A stretch of DNA of 64,000 nt from an uncultured Prevotellaceae bacterium (GCA_902774815.1 CACYJV010000003.1:62001-126000); one strand, 5' to 3'; numbered from the stretch's first letter, positions 39,855-50,114 are shown. Notes: generated by a model from the letters alone, not told the origin. A program made the numbers and translations.

Positions 39855-39946
39855 GAGATAGACTGCGCAAACCATAGAGATAGACTGCGCAAACCATAGA
39901 GATAGACTGCGCAAACCATAGGGATAGACTGCGCAAACCATAGGGA
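39855..39946. repeat. 22-bp tandem repeat, four copies, between convergent genes
   Basis: Units GAGATAGACTGCGCAAACCATA, at 39855-39876, 39877-39898, 39899-39920 and 39921-39942, with G/A variation at the second position (GAGATAG versus GGGATAG), followed by a partial GGGA. The unit length equals that of the AGCAT arrays, although the sequence differs. No hairpin terminator is seen between the two converging genes. Confidence 0.85.
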
Positions 39947-39973
39947 TTACATCTCTACCCGCCACTTCTGCCA

Positions 39974-41632
39974 TCAGAAACCCGCCCAAAGCTGGCGCCA
40001 GAATTGTCGGGCCATGTCGTCCCACCGCTGGATGGTGGCACCGAAGAAGTCGGCCGTGTAGCCATTGAGCATGCGCTGAGCCTCGTCAGGGGAAGTGCTG
40101 TTGAGCTGTTGCCACGACTGAGCGACGAAAGGCAGTTCGCGTTGGCCTTTCTGGATGAAGTAGTCGCGCATGGGTTCCAACACTTTGCGATAGGTCCCCC
40201 AGCGGATGGTGGCCAGCCGGTTGGTCTTTCGGTAGTGCCAAAGGGCTGCATCGTCGCGTTCGGCATGCTGACCGCAGGTCTGCAACAGTGGCGGTAGCGC
40301 AGTGGTTCCACAGAAAATGGGGAAGCGAGGACTCTCACCTGGGTTATCGAGTGCCACCCATGCCACACCTCCCACCTCATCGGGAAGCCACGAACGCAAC
40401 TGGATGACGGTACTATAGGCACACCAAGGCACACTGACGGTGCGGATATTCTTCATCACGGAATCGCCCATGGCGTAGTACATGTTGATTTCATCGGGGC
40501 GCATCCAGGGGTTAGAGAATGGCGAAACGATGCTATCGGGTTCGTTTTCAACCAGATTGCCCTGCCTATCCTTCCGCTTTGGATTCGGAATGAGATGCCT
40601 TCCGCTTAGGTTTTTTGCCGTACCCTCGTAGTAACTGCCAAGCAACTGCATGACACGCTCGACGCTGACCAGCGAATCGGGACGTACGGAGAGGGGCAGT
40701 TCCTCGATGGTGTCGCTCAGGCAGAGCGATGGTGCCAGCTGACTCATGATGAAGTGCTCGCGAACGCTATAGTTTTTCGGCTCGTCGAAATAGTTACCAC
40801 CGCTATAGGCCTTCCAGAATGAGAATTCCGACTTGCCGTCCCACAACTTCAGCCGACGTGCCACTTCGAACACATTATCGGAAGCCATGTAACGGTCAGC
40901 ATTACTGAGGTCAAGACGACCTATGCGCGATATATTGGCCGACACGGCAATCTCATCGTCGGGAATACGCACAGCTGCCCACACGCCACCAATCTTCTTA
41001 GGTCCTTCGCCAAAGACTTCGAATATCCATACCTCACGCTTATCGGCAATGGTCAGGCATTCGCCACTGTCGCCATAGCCATACTGACGAACCAAATCGC
41101 CCATGAGACGGATAGCTTCGCGGGCTGTAGAGCAACGTTCGAGCGCAATGCGGGCCAGTTCTTCAATCATGAACATACCCTTTTTGTTCTGCAAAGTATC
41201 ACGTCCAGAAATCGTGGTCTCGCCCATTGCCAGTTGCTTCTCGTTCAGACAGGGATACGCGGTGTCGAGATAGCGAAAGGTATGGCGTGCTTGAGGAATG
41301 ACACCACGTCGGTAGAGCTTTGTACTGTCGGCTGCCGACTGTGTGTGCATACGCCCTTCGTAGATGGCAGTAACGGTATCGCGTTCATAATCACGGGCTG
41401 GCACCATCTGCATCCATGTACGATACCAGGAATCGCACGTGTGCGACGTCATTACCGAGCCATCGGCAGAAGCCTTGCAGCCAACCATGATACTGGTACA
41501 CGACATACGCTGCATGCCTTGGCGTGAGGTCTCGTCGGGTTGGGCGACGACACCGGTGAAGACTATCGACATGAGGAGGATGAGCACGCTGCGGCTTGCT
41601 CCCAGATGGCTGAATGGATGGTTTGTTTTCAT
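39974..41632 (-). CDS. C69-family dipeptidase, secreted
   Basis: 552 residues from the ATG at 41632. A signal peptide (SVLILLMSIVFTGVVAQ) is followed by MSCTSIMVGCKASADGSVMT, where C45 is the expected N-terminal nucleophile of this Ntn-hydrolase family after processing. Further family blocks: LYRRGVIPQARHTFRYLDTA, LNEKQLAMGETTISGRD, ELARIALERCSTAREAI, YGYGDSGECLTIADKREVWI, NISRIGRLDL. Cleaves dipeptides in the periplasm. On the minus strand between the DUF5107 protein and GH92, with its own promoter (-7 TATTTTTG at 41657-41664). Fits a glycoprotein- or glycopeptide-processing locus. Confidence 0.92.
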   Translation of the reverse strand: MKTNHPFSHLGASRSVLILLMSIVFTGVVAQPDETSRQGMQRMSCTSIMVGCKASADGSVMTSHTCDSWYRTWMQMVPARDYERDTVTAIYEGRMHTQSAADSTKLYRRGVIPQARHTFRYLDTAYPCLNEKQLAMGETTISGRDTLQNKKGMFMIEELARIALERCSTAREAIRLMGDLVRQYGYGDSGECLTIADKREVWIFEVFGEGPKKIGGVWAAVRIPDDEIAVSANISRIGRLDLSNADRYMASDNVFEVARRLKLWDGKSEFSFWKAYSGGNYFDEPKNYSVREHFIMSQLAPSLCLSDTIEELPLSVRPDSLVSVERVMQLLGSYYEGTAKNLSGRHLIPNPKRKDRQGNLVENEPDSIVSPFSNPWMRPDEINMYYAMGDSVMKNIRTVSVPWCAYSTVIQLRSWLPDEVGGVAWVALDNPGESPRFPIFCGTTALPPLLQTCGQHAERDDAALWHYRKTNRLATIRWGTYRKVLEPMRDYFIQKGQRELPFVAQSWQQLNSTSPDEAQRMLNGYTADFFGATIQRWDDMARQFWRQLWAGF

Positions 41633-41656
41633 GAGTAATTGTGTTGTTTGCCGCTG

Positions 41657-41664
41657 CAAAAATA
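41657..41664 (-). promoter_or_regulatory. -7 box of the C69 peptidase gene
   Basis: TATTTTTG on the minus strand, 25 bases before the ATG; no clear -33 partner. Confidence 0.45.
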
Positions 41665-41715
41665 AGCAAAAAACACGATACTTCCCTCTTTTTCCGTTTT
41701 TTTATGCCATCAAAG

Positions 41716-41746
41716 TTGCGACTTTCGGGAAATATGCGTAAATTTG
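41716..41746 (+). promoter_or_regulatory. Promoter of the GH92-GH125-GH130 operon
   Basis: TTG at 41716-41718, 20 bp spacer, TAAATTTG at 41739-41746; about 30 bases before the GH92 ATG. Divergent from the C69 promoter. Confidence 0.55.
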
Positions 41747-41775
41747 TAGTCGAAAATAACTAAACATCACAAGCT

Positions 41776-43983
41776 ATGAACCTACGTAAAGTTCTTTTTT
41801 CCGTAAGTATCGTCGTGCTGTCGGCCTGTGCCATGACGGCAACGGCGGCTGAGACCGACTACACCCGCTTTGTGAATCCGCGTATCGGAACCGGTGGCCA
41901 CGGCCACGTGTTCCTCGGTGCCAACGTGCCGTTTGGCTACGTGCAGCTCGGCCCTACAGAACCCACCCGTGGTTGGGACTGGTGTTCCGGCTATCACCAC
42001 TCGGACTCGGTGCTCATAGGCTTCGGGCATCAGCACTTGAGTGGAACGGGTATCGGCGACTTGGGCGATGTTGCATTGCTACCACTGCCTGCGAAGTGCG
42101 AGGCGAAAGATTCGAAATTTGAAAGCCCACAGATAGTGTTCTCACATCAGTCGGAAACGGTGAGCCCAGGCTACTATGCCGTGAAACTGGGCACCCCCAA
42201 CGTGTTCGTTGAACTGACTGCCACGAAGCGAGTGGGCATGCATCGCTATACCTTCGGTGCCGACCAGACAGAAGCTCGCATGATGCTCGACCTGCGTCAG
42301 GGCATCGGATGGGACCATGCTGCCCAATGCCAGATGCAACAGGAAAGTTCGACGGTGGTCAGCGGCTACCGCCACTCTGTAGGTTGGGCACGTAGGCAGA
42401 AGGACTTCTTCGTGATGGAGTTTTCGCAGCCTGTTGAACTGACTAAGGTCGATGGCGACACGACTGGGGTGCTTCAACTGAGCCGCCCACAGGAGCCATT
42501 GCTGGTGAAAGTAGCCTTGTCGGCTGTCAGCGTTGACAATGCTAAGCTGAACATGCAGCAGGAATTGCCAGGCTGGAACTTTGCAGCCACAGTGGCAGCT
42601 GCCCGCAAGGCATGGAATGACGAACTGGGTAAGATTCAAATAAAGACCGATGGTCCGAATGGCGACGATATCAGGACTATCTTCTATACTGCACTCTATC
42701 ACTCGATGACGGCTCCGTCGGTGTTCAGCGATGTCAATGGAGAGTATCGCGGTGCCGATGGCCAGGTGCACAAAGGCAATTTCACGAACTATACCACGCT
42801 GTCGCTTTGGGATACCTATCGCTCAGCCCATCCGCTGCAGACGATGATTCATCCCGAGAAGCAGGGTGACATGGCACAGACCTTCCTGCACATCTTCAAG
42901 GAGCAAGGAAAACTGCCTGTTTGGCACCTGATGGGCAACGAAACCGATTGTATGGTGGGCAACCCAGGTATCCCTGTGCTGGCCGACTTGGTGCTGAAAG
43001 GCTACATCACTGGACAAGACCGCGAGGCTGCCTATGAGGCCATGAAGACTTCGGCCATGCTCGACGAGCGCGGCATGAAGGAATTGAAGGAGTATGGCTA
43101 CATTCCCTTCGACAAAGACGAAACCAACGAGACGGTAGCGAAAGGTCTGGAGTATGCACTGGCTGACTGGTGCGTGGCACAAGTGGCGAAACTCTTTGGA
43201 AAGAAGGCCGACTACAAGTACTTCATGCAACGCAGCAAACTCTATCAGAAGCATTTCGACCCGAAGGACGGCTTCATCAAAGGTCTTTCCTCAACGGGCG
43301 AGCGCCGCACACCGTTCAATCCGTTCCGCTCGGCTCATCGTACTGATGACTTTACCGAAGGAAACTCGTGGCAGTACACATGGCTTGTGCCTCACGATGT
43401 GCACGGTCTCGTGAAGACGTTCGGCTCAGAAGCACGCTTTACCGAAAAGCTCGACTCGCTTTTCATTGTTGAAGGCGACCTCGGCGAGGAGGCTTCGCCC
43501 GACATCAGCGGCCTCATCGGTCAGTATGCTCACGGAAATGAGCCGTCTCATCATATCCTTTACATGTATAACTATGTGGGTCAACCTTGGAAAGGTGCCC
43601 GTTTGCTGCGCCAAACCATGAAAGAAATGTACTTCAACGACTTCGATGGTCTATCTGGAAACGAGGACGTAGGTCAGATGTCGGCATGGTACATCCTCTC
43701 GGCCATGGGTCTCTATCAGGTGGAACCCGCTGGTGGCAAGTACTGCATCGGCTCGCCAGTGGTCAGCGAGGCTGCTATTAACATGGGCGACGGAAAGATT
43801 TTCACCGTTCGTGCCACGAACAACAGCGACGAGAACATCTATGTGCAGCGTGTCTTGCTCAATGGTAAACCCTACACGAAGTCGTACATCATGTTCAACG
43901 ACATGAAGCGTGGCGGCATTCTGGAACTCGTCATGGGCCCGCAGCCCAGCGACTTCGGCACAAAGACGAAGGACCGTCCTTAA
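41776..43983 (+). CDS. GH92 alpha-mannosidase
   Basis: 735 residues. Signal peptide MNLRKVLFSVSIVVLSACAM (with a Cys near its end), then the GH92 start YTRFVNPRIGTGGHGHVFLG, FGYVQLGPTEPTRGWDWCSG, IGFGHQHLSGTGIGDLGDVA, FTNYTTLSLWDTYRSAHPLQ, HLMGNETDCMVGNPGIPVLAD, GNSWQYTWLVPHDVHGLV, GNEPSHHILYMYNYVGQPWK, and GLSGNEDVGQMSAWYILSAM (catalytic acidic residues in the GNEDVGQMSAW region). Calcium-dependent inverting exo-alpha-mannosidases of this family trim alpha-1,2/1,3/1,4/1,6-mannose; the linkage here cannot be told. Periplasmic. The GH125 gene follows after 49 bases. Confidence 0.95.
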   Translation: MNLRKVLFSVSIVVLSACAMTATAAETDYTRFVNPRIGTGGHGHVFLGANVPFGYVQLGPTEPTRGWDWCSGYHHSDSVLIGFGHQHLSGTGIGDLGDVALLPLPAKCEAKDSKFESPQIVFSHQSETVSPGYYAVKLGTPNVFVELTATKRVGMHRYTFGADQTEARMMLDLRQGIGWDHAAQCQMQQESSTVVSGYRHSVGWARRQKDFFVMEFSQPVELTKVDGDTTGVLQLSRPQEPLLVKVALSAVSVDNAKLNMQQELPGWNFAATVAAARKAWNDELGKIQIKTDGPNGDDIRTIFYTALYHSMTAPSVFSDVNGEYRGADGQVHKGNFTNYTTLSLWDTYRSAHPLQTMIHPEKQGDMAQTFLHIFKEQGKLPVWHLMGNETDCMVGNPGIPVLADLVLKGYITGQDREAAYEAMKTSAMLDERGMKELKEYGYIPFDKDETNETVAKGLEYALADWCVAQVAKLFGKKADYKYFMQRSKLYQKHFDPKDGFIKGLSSTGERRTPFNPFRSAHRTDDFTEGNSWQYTWLVPHDVHGLVKTFGSEARFTEKLDSLFIVEGDLGEEASPDISGLIGQYAHGNEPSHHILYMYNYVGQPWKGARLLRQTMKEMYFNDFDGLSGNEDVGQMSAWYILSAMGLYQVEPAGGKYCIGSPVVSEAAINMGDGKIFTVRATNNSDENIYVQRVLLNGKPYTKSYIMFNDMKRGGILELVMGPQPSDFGTKTKDRP

Positions 43984-44032
43984 TAAGGAAACAAAAGACC
44001 ACAGCTACAAGATAACATAATCACGTGACAAT

Positions 44033-45493
44033 ATGAGAAAACTAACTATTATTTGCTGTTTGGCAATGATAAGCCTCGGAGCTATGGCTCAGGCTGAGTA
44101 CGGCAAGGAATACATCAAGCGCATTGGCGAGAAGAGTTCGACCTACGTGTCGCGCCGTCCTGCTGAGAAAGAGCGTCTGTTCCGTTCCGACGTGATCGAC
44201 AAGAAAATCAAGGAGGTACAGAAACTGCTGAAAGACAATGAGAAACTTGCTTGGATGTTTGGCAACTGCTTCCCCAACACGCTGGAAACCACCGTTCACT
44301 ACTCCGACGCCTCGGGCGATGATGATACATTCGTCTACACGGGCGACATCCACGCTATGTGGTTGCGTGACTCGGGTGCTCAGGTGTGGCCGTATGTACA
44401 GTTTGCCAATCAGGACCCGAAGCTAAAGAAGATGGTTCGCGGCACTATCCTGCGCCAATTCCGTTGCATCTGCCTCGACCCCTACGCCAATGCCTTCAAC
44501 CTAGAGCCCAACCCCGATGGCGAGTGGATGACGGACTTCACCGACATGAAGCCATTCCTGCACGAGCGCAAATACGAGATCGACTCGCTCTGCTATCCGC
44601 TGCGACTGGCTTATCAGTACTGGCTCACTACAGGCGATGCCTCTATCTTTGGCGACCTATGGCTGGAGACCATTCAAAACATCCTGAAAACCTTCCGCGA
44701 GCAGCAGCGCAAGGATGGTAACCTCGGTCCGTATCGGTTCCAACGCCGTACCGAACGCGCCAGCGACACCACACAGAACGATGGTTGGGGCAATCCCGTG
44801 AAGCCCGTAGGTCTCATTGCATCGGTGTTCCGCCCCAGCGACGATGCAACGACATTCCTTTTCCTCATCCCCTCGAACTTCATGGCTGTGACGAGCCTGC
44901 GCAAAGCTGCTGAAATCCTGACGAAGGTAAACAACCGTGCCGACCTAGCCAACGAATGCACCACTCTTGCCGAAGAGGTGGAGACGGCACTGCACAAGTA
45001 TGCCGTTCACATGCATCCGACTTTTGGTCCCATTTACGCCTTCGAAGTCGATGGTTTCGGCAACCAACTGCTGATGGACGATGCCAACGTACCCTCGTTG
45101 CTGGCGATGGGCTATCTTGGCGATGTGCCTATGAACGACCCCATCTACCAAAACACGCGCCGATTCGTGTGGAGTGAGGACAACCCATACTTCTTCCGCG
45201 GTCCTGCAGGCGAAGGCATTGGCGGTCCACATATCGGCTATGGCTATGCCTGGCCCATGTCGATCATGATGAAGGCCTTCACAGCACAGAACGACAATGA
45301 GATTCGTGCCTGCATGCGTCAGCTATTAACCACCGATGCCCAGACAGGTTTTATCCATGAGTCGTTCAACGTACAAGATTCAAATAAGTACACGCGCGCG
45401 TGGTTTGCCTGGCAGAACACTCTCTTTGGCGAACTGGTGCTGAAACTTATCAACGACGGCAAGGCCGACCTGTTGGTGCATTGCCTTGATTAA
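44033..45493 (+). CDS. GH125 exo-alpha-1,6-mannosidase
   Basis: 486 residues. Signal peptide [21 protein letters not shown]; then the GH125 blocks [132 protein letters not shown], and [20 protein letters not shown]. Characterised members are metal-independent inverting exo-alpha-1,6-mannosidases acting on the alpha-1,6-linkage of N-glycans. In one operon with GH92 (49 bases) and GH130 (109 bases), a set typical for high-mannose N-glycan breakdown. Confidence 0.95.
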   Translation: MRKLTIICCLAMISLGAMAQAEYGKEYIKRIGEKSSTYVSRRPAEKERLFRSDVIDKKIKEVQKLLKDNEKLAWMFGNCFPNTLETTVHYSDASGDDDTFVYTGDIHAMWLRDSGAQVWPYVQFANQDPKLKKMVRGTILRQFRCICLDPYANAFNLEPNPDGEWMTDFTDMKPFLHERKYEIDSLCYPLRLAYQYWLTTGDASIFGDLWLETIQNILKTFREQQRKDGNLGPYRFQRRTERASDTTQNDGWGNPVKPVGLIASVFRPSDDATTFLFLIPSNFMAVTSLRKAAEILTKVNNRADLANECTTLAEEVETALHKYAVHMHPTFGPIYAFEVDGFGNQLLMDDANVPSLLAMGYLGDVPMNDPIYQNTRRFVWSEDNPYFFRGPAGEGIGGPHIGYGYAWPMSIMMKAFTAQNDNEIRACMRQLLTTDAQTGFIHESFNVQDSNKYTRAWFAWQNTLFGELVLKLINDGKADLLVHCLD

Positions 45494-45495
45494 GG

Positions 45496-45532
45496 AGCCC
45501 CACCCCAACCCTCCCCGACTGGGGAGGGAGCG
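45496..45532. repeat. C/G-rich palindromic repeat between GH125 and GH130
   Basis: GAGCCCCACCCCAACCCTCC followed by CCGACTGGGGAGGGAGCG; the CCCTCCCC-GACT-GGGGAGGG arms form a hairpin. The same composite (CCCACCCC spacer then CCCTCCC..GGGAGGG) is present in reverse orientation at 63439-63475 within bamA. Confidence 0.7.
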
Positions 45533-45602
45533 CGAAACCACATTTTACCGTGCAGAACGCATTGAACCATTTGAACCGCTACGAAGCAGAATCTCAACTA
45601 AT

Positions 45603-46601
45603 ATGAACATAACAATACAGGGGCAGCCACTGCCCAACATGCCTTGGGAGGAACGACCAACAGGCTGTCAGGCTCCCATGTGGCGCTACAGTAAGAATCC
45701 CGTTATCCGTCGCGACCTTTTGTCGACGTCGAATAGTATTTTCAATAGTGCCGTCGTACCATTTGGCGATGGCTTTGCAGGCGTATTCCGCTGCGACGAT
45801 ACCAACCGCCGAATGACACTCCATGTCGGTTTCAGCAACGACGGACTGAACTGGAACATCAATGAAGATACATTGAAGTTTGAGTGTGATGACAAGGAAA
45901 TCGGCGAGTGGGTTTACGGCTACGATCCACGTGTCTGCCGCATTGATGACCGCTGGTGGGTAACGTGGTGCAACGGCTACCACGGACCAACCATCGGCAT
46001 GGCTTGGACCAAGGATTTCAAAACGTTCCATCAGGTGGAGAATGCCTTCTTGCCTTACAACCGCAATGGTGTGCTCTTCCCACGTAAGATCAACGGTCGC
46101 TATGCCATGCTAAGCCGCCCTAGCGACACGGGACACACTGCTTTTGGCGACATCTTCTACAGCGAATCACCAGACATGGAGTTCTGGGGGCACCATCGCC
46201 ACGTTATGTCGCCTGCTGCCTTCGAGGAAAGCGCCTGGCAATGCATGAAGGTAGGTGCTGGTCCTACGCCCATCGAGACCAGTGAGGGTTGGCTCACCTT
46301 CCACCATGGCGTACTGCGCTCGTGCAATGGCTATGTTTACGCCTTCGGTTCGGCCTTGCTCGATCTCGATGAGCCGTGGCGACTCATAGCCCGTTCGGGT
46401 CCTTACCTCATCTCCCCACGTGAACTCTATGAGTGCACAGGCGATGTACCCAACGTGTGTTTCCCCTGTGCTGCCCTCCACGATGCTGCAACTGGTCGTG
46501 TAGCCGTCTATTACGGATGTGCCGACACAGTCACGGGCCTGGCATTTGGCTACATTCCTGAGATCATTGACTTCACAAAGCGCACCAATATTGTGAAATA
46601 A
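45603..46601 (+). CDS. GH130 mannoside phosphorylase
   Basis: 332 residues from the ATG at 45603 ([15 protein letters not shown]); no signal peptide, so cytoplasmic. Five-blade propeller with GH130 marks: [115 protein letters not shown]. Most like the subgroup containing beta-1,4-mannosyl-N-acetylglucosamine and beta-1,4-mannooligosaccharide phosphorylases (EC 2.4.1.320 / 2.4.1.319). With GH92, GH125 and a sugar porter nearby, phosphorolysis of imported N-glycan-core Man-GlcNAc to mannose-1-phosphate is the best guess. The helicase gene begins 10 bases later. Confidence 0.9.
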   Translation: MNITIQGQPLPNMPWEERPTGCQAPMWRYSKNPVIRRDLLSTSNSIFNSAVVPFGDGFAGVFRCDDTNRRMTLHVGFSNDGLNWNINEDTLKFECDDKEIGEWVYGYDPRVCRIDDRWWVTWCNGYHGPTIGMAWTKDFKTFHQVENAFLPYNRNGVLFPRKINGRYAMLSRPSDTGHTAFGDIFYSESPDMEFWGHHRHVMSPAAFEESAWQCMKVGAGPTPIETSEGWLTFHHGVLRSCNGYVYAFGSALLDLDEPWRLIARSGPYLISPRELYECTGDVPNVCFPCAALHDAATGRVAVYYGCADTVTGLAFGYIPEIIDFTKRTNIVK

Positions 46602-46611
46602 GGAAAAGACC

Positions 46612-49600
46612 GTGTCGCAAGACAGACAAAACGACCATCCCAATGATAAGCGCGAGAGAGCTGAAGAGCTCTTCTCGCGCATTGCTGCCATTATCGGCCA
46701 GCCCTCACAGCCCTCCACGCCACGACTCCTCCATGAGACACTGCAGTTGGTGTGCTACTATGGTTTGCGCCATTCGCATCATGCCTATGGCAACTTGTCG
46801 TCGCAGGTAAGCACACTCTGTCGCAAACATCACCTGCAAACTGCCGATACATCTGACCTTCAGCGTCTACGCCGCCAATGCAGTTCGCCTAAGAAGTGCA
46901 TGCAGCCCGAAGATGTCGCCTATGGATGCCGTGCCCTGAGCAAGTTGATCAGTGTGGTGTTCGATGTCGACATCCCAGGTAGCATTATTGGACACATTCC
47001 TCCCATCGACAGACCACGCACGCAGTCGCATCTGGTCAACATGAAGTATGTGCGGTGTACGGTAAGTCATTGGGACGAACACTATATCTATGCCACAGCC
47101 GACCGTGACGACGCTGACGACTTATTGCGCATCAACTATATTGATACACCTGAATATATCGACCATAGCTACCTTCGCGACATTCTGCGTGAAGGGATGC
47201 AATTGAACCTGCTCGACTGCGAAGCAAACGACGACATGCTGACGCCACTGGTCATCGTCGTCGAACCTGATTTTCTGATCGACATCAGCGTGTTAGCCAG
47301 TTGTTTCGAAGACTATGGCCACCACCCCCTGCTCTACACGTTGAAACGCTTGCTGCCTCGGCCTAACAACCGCCATACACTTCTTGGAACCTTCGCTGGC
47401 AGTGTGCTCGATAACCTCGTGGCCGCTCCTGAAGGTTGTTCGTCAACCAACCACCAGCGCGTCTTCGCTGATGTGATGCGTCAGAATTTCAGTGAGAAAG
47501 CCTTGGAGTTCAGCACCTGTGCCGACTTTGATGCAGCAGAGTTCAAGCAGGCAGCCGCCCTTCAAACAAGCAACCTACAAGGCATTGTTGGTGAATTGCT
47601 GTACCACTACGACCGGCAAACTATTGTCCTTGAGCCCACTTTTGTCTGTGAGCAGTTGGGGTTACAGGGACGAGTCGATATGATGACTACCGACATGAAA
47701 TTGCTCATTGAGCAAAAATCGGGACGTAACCGCAAGTTGGAGAGCGAAGGCGCAGCCAGAAGTGGAGGTCCATCCTACGGCAAGCAGATTGAGAAACACT
47801 ATGTGCAGATGCTACTCTATTATGGCGTGCTTTCTCGTAACTTCCTAATTCCACGCCAGCAAATGCAAATCATGCTGCTCTACTCACGCTATCCACTGCC
47901 ACAAGGATTGCTTGAAGTGGAACCACTGCAGAAACTGTTGCGCGAAGCCATAGCCCTACGTAATCGAATCGTGGCCAATGAATATGACATGGCTAACGGC
48001 CATTTTGCTGATGCCATTGACCAACTAACGCCTGAAACCCTCAACACACTCCATCTGGGTGGATTTTTCTACGAACACTACCTGTTGCCCGAGCTACAAG
48101 CAGCCTGCACGCCCCTCCACTCAATGGATGAGCTGACGCGCGCCTACTTCTGCCGCATGGCCACGTTCGTACTGAAGGAACAACTCTATTCGAAAGTAGG
48201 CAATACCGAGCACACGGGTAATTCTGTGGCTGATCTTTGGAACATGCCTCTTGCTGAAAAACTGGAGACGGGCAACATCATAACAGGTTTGAGACTCATC
48301 ACTGGGGATGGAATGAAGGATGAAGGATTAGGGATGAAGGATGAAGACAGACTCTTTACGTTCAGTATTCCCGATTTGGGAGACGACTATTTGCCCAACT
48401 TCCGTCGTAACGACATGCTCTATCTTTATGACTACAATCCCGATTCCGATCCCGACGTCAGACAAAGCATCCTACAACATGCCACCCTTGTCAGCTTGAC
48501 CTCAACGAGATTAGTGGTGCAACTTACCAATGCACAGCACAACAAGTTGATGATGAGCCCGGAAAAGACATATGCTGTTGAACACGCCGGCAGCGATATC
48601 AGCACTTCTTCATCGTTAGCTGGTCTCTTCCAATTGGTCATTGCCCATGCTGATCGTCGCGAGTTGTTGCTTGGTCAGCGAGCACCACAAATCAACACCA
48701 CACGACAACTGACACGGAGCTATCACTCCGCCTACGATTCCATTGTACTCGCAGCCAAGCAAGCATGCGACTATTATTTGCTGCAAGGACCGCCAGGCAC
48801 AGGAAAGACATCTATGGCGCTTCGCTTCCTCGTCGAGGAAGAATTGGCTGATCCCTCTGCCTCACTTGCCGACGAAACCTCAAAAGAAACGCCGACCTCC
48901 CAAGTACCAAAGGCCCAAGCCTCCATCCTGCTCATGGCCTACACGAACCGAGCCCTTGACGAAATCTGTGGCATGCTCTGTAATGCCGGACTGCCGTTTG
49001 TACGCCTTGGCAGCGAATATAGTTGTGACCCTGTCTTCCGACCAAACCTGTTGAATCGCCTGGTGGCAGCATCGCCAAACCTCAACGCCGTAAGGAGTCT
49101 GCTTCAACACGTATCCATCGTTGTGGGCACTACTGCATCACTCATGGCTCGTCCGTTCGTATTTGCCATTCGTGACTTCTCGCTGGCTATCGTCGACGAG
49201 GCTAGTCAAATACTGGAACCCAGCATCATTGGACTGCTGGCCCGTCCTTCTGCCATCAGCCAAGGCAACGCCATCCAACGATTCATCCTCATTGGCGACC
49301 ACAAGCAACTGCCTGCGGTCGTGCAACAAAGTCCAGAAGAATCTGCTGTCGACGATCCTCTTCTCAACTCTATTGGCATTAGCGACTGCCGACGCTCACT
49401 CTTCGAACGTCTGTTGGCAACTCATGTCGGCAAAGATCCACAACCCGTGGGCATCCTCCAACGGCAAGGGCGTATGCATCCCGACATTGCAGCTTGGCCA
49501 TCGGCCATGTTCTACCATCACGAACAGTTGCAACCAGTACCTCTGCCCCACCAAAAGGAGCCAACTACAGAACCCCGCATGGTGTTTATTCCTGTCGATG

Positions 49601-50082
49601 CTGTCCGAGAAACTGCTGATGGAACGACAATGCCGAGCGACAAGGCTAACCGCGCTGAGGCAGAAGTAGTGGCTCGGTTATTGCAACAGGTCTACGAAGA
49701 ATACGGTGACCGCTTCAACATCATTTCCACAGTAGGAGTTATCGTACCTTACCGCAACCAGATTACGATGATACGGCGTGCCATTGAAGCCCTGAACCAA
49801 CCATTACTGATGGACATCAGCATCGACACAGTAGAGCGTTATCAAGGTTCGCAACGCGACATCATCATCTATAGTACCACCGTCAGCCATCGCTATCAAC
49901 TGGACTTCCTCACAGCCAACACCTTCTTCGATCAGGAAATGGCTGTCGACCGAAAGTTGAACGTAGCTCTGACGCGTGCCCGTTGCCGTATGTTTATCGT
50001 TGGGCATGAGCCAACTTTAAGGCAGAACCCTCTCTACGCATCGCTCATCGAATACATCAAGAGGGGTGAAGGTCCTCACTAA
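46612..50082 (+). CDS. PD-(D/E)XK nuclease and SF1 (DNA2/UPF1-like) helicase fusion
   Basis: 1156 residues; starts with GTG at 46612. The N-terminal half contains a Cas4/RecB-like nuclease motif: GLQGRVDM (D356) and LIEQKSG (E367, K369), preceded by VGELLYHYD. The C-terminal half is a superfamily 1 helicase with GPPGTGKT at 726-733, LLMAYTNRALDEIC, DEAS at 862-865 (motif II), GDHKQLPAVV (motif III), a QGRMHPDIA block, VDRYQGSQ-type VERYQGSQRDIIIYS and LNVALTRARCRM (motif VI). Architecture resembles DNA2-type nuclease-helicases involved in DNA repair or replication. Around codons 564-576 there is a short internal duplication (GMKDEGLGMKDED). Ten bases after GH130, but probably only coincidentally operonic. 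Confidence 0.85.
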   Translation: MSQDRQNDHPNDKRERAEELFSRIAAIIGQPSQPSTPRLLHETLQLVCYYGLRHSHHAYGNLSSQVSTLCRKHHLQTADTSDLQRLRRQCSSPKKCMQPEDVAYGCRALSKLISVVFDVDIPGSIIGHIPPIDRPRTQSHLVNMKYVRCTVSHWDEHYIYATADRDDADDLLRINYIDTPEYIDHSYLRDILREGMQLNLLDCEANDDMLTPLVIVVEPDFLIDISVLASCFEDYGHHPLLYTLKRLLPRPNNRHTLLGTFAGSVLDNLVAAPEGCSSTNHQRVFADVMRQNFSEKALEFSTCADFDAAEFKQAAALQTSNLQGIVGELLYHYDRQTIVLEPTFVCEQLGLQGRVDMMTTDMKLLIEQKSGRNRKLESEGAARSGGPSYGKQIEKHYVQMLLYYGVLSRNFLIPRQQMQIMLLYSRYPLPQGLLEVEPLQKLLREAIALRNRIVANEYDMANGHFADAIDQLTPETLNTLHLGGFFYEHYLLPELQAACTPLHSMDELTRAYFCRMATFVLKEQLYSKVGNTEHTGNSVADLWNMPLAEKLETGNIITGLRLITGDGMKDEGLGMKDEDRLFTFSIPDLGDDYLPNFRRNDMLYLYDYNPDSDPDVRQSILQHATLVSLTSTRLVVQLTNAQHNKLMMSPEKTYAVEHAGSDISTSSSLAGLFQLVIAHADRRELLLGQRAPQINTTRQLTRSYHSAYDSIVLAAKQACDYYLLQGPPGTGKTSMALRFLVEEELADPSASLADETSKETPTSQVPKAQASILLMAYTNRALDEICGMLCNAGLPFVRLGSEYSCDPVFRPNLLNRLVAASPNLNAVRSLLQHVSIVVGTTASLMARPFVFAIRDFSLAIVDEASQILEPSIIGLLARPSAISQGNAIQRFILIGDHKQLPAVVQQSPEESAVDDPLLNSIGISDCRRSLFERLLATHVGKDPQPVGILQRQGRMHPDIAAWPSAMFYHHEQLQPVPLPHQKEPTTEPRMVFIPVDAVRETADGTTMPSDKANRAEAEVVARLLQQVYEEYGDRFNIISTVGVIVPYRNQITMIRRAIEALNQPLLMDISIDTVERYQGSQRDIIIYSTTVSHRYQLDFLTANTFFDQEMAVDRKLNVALTRARCRMFIVGHEPTLRQNPLYASLIEYIKRGEGPH

Positions 50083-50091
50083 AAAATGTAA

Positions 50092-50114
50092 AAAACAAAG
50101 TTTCTCTTTGTTTT
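50092..50114 (+). terminator. Terminator after the nuclease-helicase gene
   Basis: AAAACAAAG-TTTCT-CTTTGTTTT, a weak AT-rich stem ending in T's, 10 bases after the stop. It overlaps the -33 region of the kduI promoter. Confidence 0.55.

Noticed and set aside
39855-39946. CRISPR-like array
   Set aside because: Head-to-tail tandem repeats without spacers.
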